DNA of 64,000 nt from Epiperipatus broadwayi (Eukaryota > Onychophora > Udeonychophora > Euonychophora > Peripatidae). The notes under the pieces were generated by a model, which saw only the letters and a program-made list of their open reading frames with translations, was not told where the DNA came from and did no database searches. The DNA is taken from positions 5,001,594 to 5,065,593 of the forward strand of contig JAQFVV010012416.1 in assembly GCA_028023455.1 (NCBI GenBank), read 5' to 3'. The translations under genes were made by a program, and so were the position numbers. Below, in pieces: positions 59,690-64,000 of the stretch (within the stretch, counting starts at the first letter, position 1; every line of letters starts with the position of its first letter).

Positions 59690-60010
59690 GATAGGAGAGT
59701 ATAAGGCAGAATTTTGGGACAGTAAAAAAATCATGTTAATGGAGTTGAGAAGCTTTAAAAAAACATGAATATGATATTGTGGCCAAGATGAGACTAGAAA
59801 AACTAAATTGCTAGGTCATGTAATGAGATCATCAGACAAAACCAGTGATATGTATAGTTATGGAAGAATTTCTATAGGAAGAAGATAAATAGGATATTCA
59901 AAATTATAATATGATGGTATAAAGAAAGATATAAAGGTTAGGCAAGTGCATAATCAGAGAGCTACATGTATGAACAGAACGATAAGCAAATATAGTGAAG
60001 TGAATGGTAA
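59690..60010 (+). pseudogene. LINE 3' coding fragment, decayed
   Basis: One frame shows KLLGHVMRSSDKTS, then GRISIGRR, a stop and further decayed words. LGHVxR followed by a G.I.G.R.RGR pattern is typical of non-LTR retrotransposon carboxy termini. Stops interrupt it. Confidence 0.5.
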
Positions 60011-60307
60011 AGAATCTGCATAGCTTGTGATTATCTAATAATAATACTCAGGAATATGTGAGTAATTTTATATATCTGAATCAAATAGCAGTTTTTTCCT
60101 TAAATCACATAGTTCTTACATATTTTGATTTTTAAGACACATCTATAATCAAATTAATCTATTAGCATGCCATCAATAATTAAGCTCTTACCAGGCAACT
60201 TTAAGTCCTTATTTGAAAAATACATCACAAATATTATAATGTTTTATTGTTGTACCTTTTAATTTAATAAATAGCTAAGGAACAGAGTCTTTGGAATTTA
60301 ATCTTAC

Positions 60308-60401
60308 CTCTACAAACAGGGCAACAAGATCCTGGCACAGTAACTGGGTTTCGACAATGAACTGGTGCACATTTTTTGTCTTCACATACTGGATGTCCAT
60401 G
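60308..60401 (-). CDS. VWC gene exon 1 in window: C-terminal half of VWC domain 1
   Basis: On the minus strand the exon begins in phase 0 after an AG acceptor (60402-60403) and ends in phase 1 at a GTAAGA donor. It encodes 31 residues with the six cysteines C5-C10, including the closing PGSCCPVC. The N-terminal half of this domain must lie upstream on the minus strand. I did not find it between 60402 and the LINE that starts near 62040, so it is probably outside the window. The next exon, 5.5 kb away, completes the split codon to aspartate and opens domain 2. Confidence 0.87.
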
Positions 60402-62040
60402 CTGTAAAATAAGAAAAATAAACCTATTAATATATAAGTAAAAAAAATATAATAGACTTTTGATTTTCCATTTTTATTTTACCCATATACAGTAGTCAAA
60501 ATTAGTTAATATCCATTTATTGATCAACACAGAATGATTATCTAAGTAGGATGTTCTAATTAATTAAAAAAAAATCTTAAGGCTGATTGAAAATGAAAAT
60601 TGTTTTTAGACTGGGTTTAAACCCAGATGAAAAAATCTTAAGGCTGTTTGAAAAACGAAAATTGTTTTAGACAGGGTTTAAACCCAAATGAATGCACTAC
60701 CATTACTTCATGTTTATTTAAATACTATATACAGATACACCATATTGCATAAGTTTATATATATTGACTATGCAATAATGTGCTACAACCAAGCAGGACT
60801 TATCATCATCGGTGAGCCACTGTCTGATACCACCTTCATTGTCAGTCATCTCTTTTTTGAAAGCTATAGCATAAACTTTAATAATCTCTGATTTAATCAA
60901 AATATTATACAGTAATGAAGCATTTTCCACATTATGATACATAATGATTTCTTCATTTCTTATCAATAAAAGAGATTAGCAGGAAGTATGGTTTCCTTTG
61001 AAGACATTAAAGGTCCTTTCAGCTTTAACATCATCTGAGAATTCTTTTCTTTCATTAAATCTTTCCATTTATTTTACCATATTCATGTCTAATGATATGA
61101 ATATTAATAACACTCCTTTTTTCAATTAGTTTTCCTTTACTTATTTTCAATACAACATCATTCTTCTTTTCGAATATGCATGAGACTTTCATCATCCTTA
61201 TACCAACACCATATTTGTTTTAACAATACCCCCCCCCCCCCCGTATAAATGAAGACAAAAATAAGTCATTTAAGAAAAAAAGGTATATGAATAGTAAAAT
61301 AACTGCCAAGTAATTTGAATGATGAAAACATAAAATGTTATATTATAACCATAATAAAAATTACCCAAATTTGCACTTTTTATTCATTTTTTTATTATTT
61401 CTCTTTCATGTTTCAACTGACTAATAATCTTTATGGTGTTTTTTAATTTGTTTGAACATTATACTAAACTGCATTATATGCTAAGAGTGGTATTCTGTTT
61501 GTATTTAATTTCTATAAAATATTTTCATATTCTTTTCTTCCTGATTTAATTGAAAATTTAAAAATGAACTGACATTATTTTGCTTTTACAATCTGTACAG
61601 GTAGTGTTTTTTATACATTCTTAATACAATATCTTTATGGAGATTTAATCACTTACTATTCATATTTAATTCACTATATTTGACTTTGAAATTATTCTAA
61701 ATAACGGATATTAAAATGATTAGAAATTACCCATGCTATATATATATAAGTATTGATGTTTAATTGCATTGAATAGTATATATATATATATATTATTTAA
61801 AAAATATTTTTAGTTAATTTTATAAATTAATCAATTTAATCAATAATAGAATATTTAGTTTAATCACAAACTTCCTAAAAAATTTCAATAAACTAAGCAG
61901 AAACTTAAAATCCAATTGAAATTTGCCCAACTATACAAAAAAAAAAGGTAAATATATTTAAAATATTATTTAAACCTATAATTTGTTCTTTCAAAATAGA
62001 TTAGGTAAAAAATATTGGTTGAATTAATTAATTTATGGAT
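60402..62040. other. Upstream intron of exon 1, no gene recognised
   Basis: AT-rich sequence with a C15 run near 61228 and several TA runs. Two near-identical short segments around 60580-60690 (ATGAAAATTGTTTTTAGACTGGG) form a direct repeat of about 78-bp period. The expected N-terminal half-exon of VWC domain 1 is not seen. Confidence 0.5.
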
Positions 62041-64000
62041 GATCCACGATTTTATTTAAACCTACCAAAAGCATTCCAGCCAAGTTTATTTCTGTGATTA
62101 ATTTCATCCATTATGTTTCCATCTGTATTAATAATCTGACCAAGGTATTTGTAACTGTTAACTTCTTCTAAATCATCATAATCAATCTCTATTTTCATAT
62201 TTTGAGAAAATCGATTAAACATTACTTTAGTCTTTTTAACATTTATCTTTAGTCCTACTTTCATCTGATAACTCCTGAAACATTTCCTGCAGCTCTAAAG
62301 CATTATTTGCAAAAACAACTATATCATCTGCAAAATCTAAATGACTTAAATAATCTCCATTTACTTTCACTCCTTTAGTTTCCCATTTTAATCCATAAAA
62401 TACTTCTTGCAGCACTGCTGTAAAACGTTTTGGAGATATGGAGTCACCCTATCTTTCACCCTTCTCAATGTTGACTTTCCCAGTATCATTATGTAATCTA
62501 CTTGTTGCTGTTGCATTTTTATAAATATTCTTTAAAATATGACAATATCCTAGATCTATACCTTGATGATCCAATGCTTTAATCACTGAAGAAATATTTA
62601 TAGAATCAAATGCCTTTTCATAATCTACAAATCCAAAACATAATGCCACCTCATATTCATTTCTCCTTTCTATAACTTCTCTCAATACCTGGATATGATT
62701 TACTGTACTAAAACCACTTTTAAATCCAGCTTGTTCTCTTGATTCGTAGAAATCCAGTGTTCTCTGTAGACAAGTTGTAATTATCTTGGTAAAAAATTTA
62801 TATAAAACTGATAAAAGGCCAATAGGCTGTAATTTCTAATATCTTCTTTATCCCCTTTCTTAAATATTAATATTAATACTGCATTCTTCCAATCATCTGG
62901 TACATCTTTATCATTTAGATATTTGGTATAACTTTGTTAAAAAATTTTCTATTTCTTCACTTGCTTCATTTAATATATCAATTGTAATTCCATCATTACC
63001 TGAGCCTTTCCTGTTTTCATATATTTAATTGCATGTCTCACTTCTTCATTTAAAATTCTGGGCAATTTGGAAGATGTAATAGATATAGGAGGTACTTGTT
63101 TTTTATTACTATATAATTCTTGATAAAAGTCTTCTATCCATTTCATGATGTCATCTCTCTTTTTAGTAATAATTCCATCTTTTTTTCTTATTGCAGATAT
63201 AAATTTCCTACCAATGCAAAAATGTTGTTTTACACTCTTTAGACTTTTATTCTCTTCTACAGCTTTCCTTGATAGTTCACAGTTATACTTTCTTATATCA
63301 TTTTCAACTCTTTTATGCACCATTTTACACAATTCGAGATATTCAATCCTTTTTAATGCATCATTTTTGTATATCTTCATATTCCTTCTTTTCTTCATAA
63401 ATTCTCTAGTTTCAGTAGAAATTTTATTGGTCAATTGCTGCTTTTTTCTACCAGCTATCTTTGTTGCAGTTTTTAAAAGTATATCAGTTATTTTCATATT
63501 AATTTCATTCAAATCATGTTCAAAATCTACTAATACTTGAAACCGATTTGTAAGTTCTAATTTAAATTCATTAGAATGTTTCTGAAGATTATGAATACCA
63601 ACTGTAAATATTGTTTTTCTTAATAATTTTTGTCTCTAGTTTTGCATTAACGCGTACCTTACACCTTACTAATCGATGATCACTTCCTGTGTTAAATTTA
63701 TTAAGAACATTACAATCTTGAAATATGTATTTTCTGTTAGTCAAAATATGATCCAATTCTGCTGTACCTTCATTTGGATGCTTTCATGTCCATTTCCTTT
63801 TAACATTTTTCTCAAAAAAAAGAATTCATAATATAAAGTTTTTCTTTTTCAGCAAACTCCACTAGTCTATGTCCCCTCTCATTTCTATTACCATAACCAA
63901 AATTACCTACAGCACGTTCATCTTTCATTTGTTTACCAATTCTAGCATTAAAGTCTCCCATAACAATTTTAAAATGTCGTTTACTCTGATTAAAAGCCTT
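62040..64000 (-). pseudogene. RTE-like LINE: endonuclease and reverse transcriptase, 5' end beyond window
   Basis: Reading the minus strand from 64000: apurinic-type endonuclease motifs MGDFNARIG, NRNERGHRLVEFA, KHPNEGTAELDHIL and GSDHRLVRCK (about 63990-63640), then a linker (63512-62970), then reverse transcriptase: DYEKAFDSIN with the first catalytic Asp (62449-62685), ATATSRLH, and past the palm GLKINVKKTKVMF and YKYLGQIINTDGNI (62264-62052). The order matches RTE-like LINEs. There are stops (for example inside the endonuclease WT-KHPN) and several frameshifts, so it is dead but relatively young. It lies in the same orientation as the host gene. Confidence 0.8.

Larger units (their letters stand above)
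54799..60307. other. Intron between exons 2 and 1
   Basis: About 5.5 kb. It contains a MITE-like copy (55100-55240), a foldback (56051-56390), a Penelope reverse-transcriptase remnant interrupted by another Penelope-derived insert (56770-57792), a hammerhead-like fragment near 58775-58800 (minus) and LINE debris (59690-60010). The rest, 57800-59680, is AT-rich and unrecognised. Confidence 0.6.
345..60401 (-). other. Multi-VWC-domain gene (kielin/chordin-like), internal part, 14 exons
   Basis: Fourteen minus-strand exons with AG acceptors and GT donors join in consistent phase into one reading frame of ten consecutive von Willebrand C (VWC) modules; the first and last are incomplete. Each complete module follows C1...C2xxC3xC4...C5...C6...C7...C8C9xxC10. 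VWC arrays of this length are known from kielin/chordin-like proteins, secreted factors that bind BMP/TGF-beta ligands; shorter arrays occur in chordin and crossveinless-2/BMPER. Domains are mostly encoded as two half-exons, with phase-1 introns between domains and a phase-0 intron after C4. Visible introns range from 67 bp to about 11 kb. Signal peptide, C-terminal domains, promoter and poly(A) site are not in the window, so the ortholog is not certain. The VWC assignment is secure; the kielin-like name is inference from repeat number. Confidence 0.85.

Noticed and set aside
60718-60966. 82-residue minus-strand frame containing EGGIRQWLTDDDKSC, briefly considered as the missing N-terminal half-exon of VWC domain 1.
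   Set aside because: It lacks C1 and the CxxCxC motif, and there is no AG acceptor/GT donor pair giving phase 1 to phase 0. The similarity is limited to a few residues.
1-64000. Search for CRISPR arrays, operons and bacterial-type systems.
   Set aside because: The sequence is eukaryotic with spliced exons. The repeats present are transposons, foldbacks or triplet tracts, with no regular repeat-spacer pattern.

Overview
This is a very AT-rich metazoan genomic window with kilobase-scale introns, standard-code spliced exons and a dense mix of decayed LINEs, Penelope-like elements, mariners, foldback elements and tRNA-derived SINEs. The coding exons encode extracellular von Willebrand factor type C (VWC, chordin-type cysteine-rich) modules, which confirms an animal. 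The phylum cannot be fixed from the sequence; an AT-rich invertebrate with large introns fits best, and that is inference.

One host gene, on the minus strand, spans the window and runs off both ends. I could place 14 coding exons between 60401 and 345, all with AG/GT borders and with phases that join without a break. They encode all or part of ten consecutive VWC domains, the architecture of kielin/chordin-like proteins, secreted modulators of BMP/TGF-beta signalling. No signal peptide, VWD, TIL or transmembrane part is visible, so both protein ends lie outside. Most domains are split by a phase-0 intron after the CxxCxC motif and joined to neighbours by phase-1 introns. Domain 2 lacks two cysteines, one in each half.

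Everything else is intronic. The largest insert is a Ty3/Gypsy LTR retrotransposon (24323-29206, plus strand) with TG..CA LTRs, a 5-bp target duplication, gag with three zinc knuckles and a frame-broken pol. A solo LTR (36332-36860) with its own 5-bp target duplication sits inside an array of roughly 0.3-kb repeats (36290-38110). Penelope-like fragments with GIY-YIG endonuclease remnants occur at 16.7-17.4, 32.4-32.95, 43.0-44.5 and 56.8-57.8 kb, several inside long inverted repeats. Some of these carry motifs resembling hammerhead ribozyme cores, as do two compact hairpins at 4.1-4.4 and 7.1-7.3 kb. LINE remnants occur at 4.5-5.4, 14.5-15.7, 16.1-16.4, 17.6-18.0, 19.6-20.3, 50.9-51.2, 59.7-60.0 and 62.0-64.0 kb. 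Two truncated mariners, a pogo-like element with terminal inverted repeats, and three copies of a very short tRNA-Gly-derived SINE with target duplications complete the picture.

The regions not listed as genes or repeats are AT-rich intron sequence in which I recognise nothing. I see no evidence for a novel defence or metabolic system. The most interesting signals are the paired cysteine loss, the hammerhead-like cores, the minimal SINE, and the nested insertions that can be dated relative to each other.
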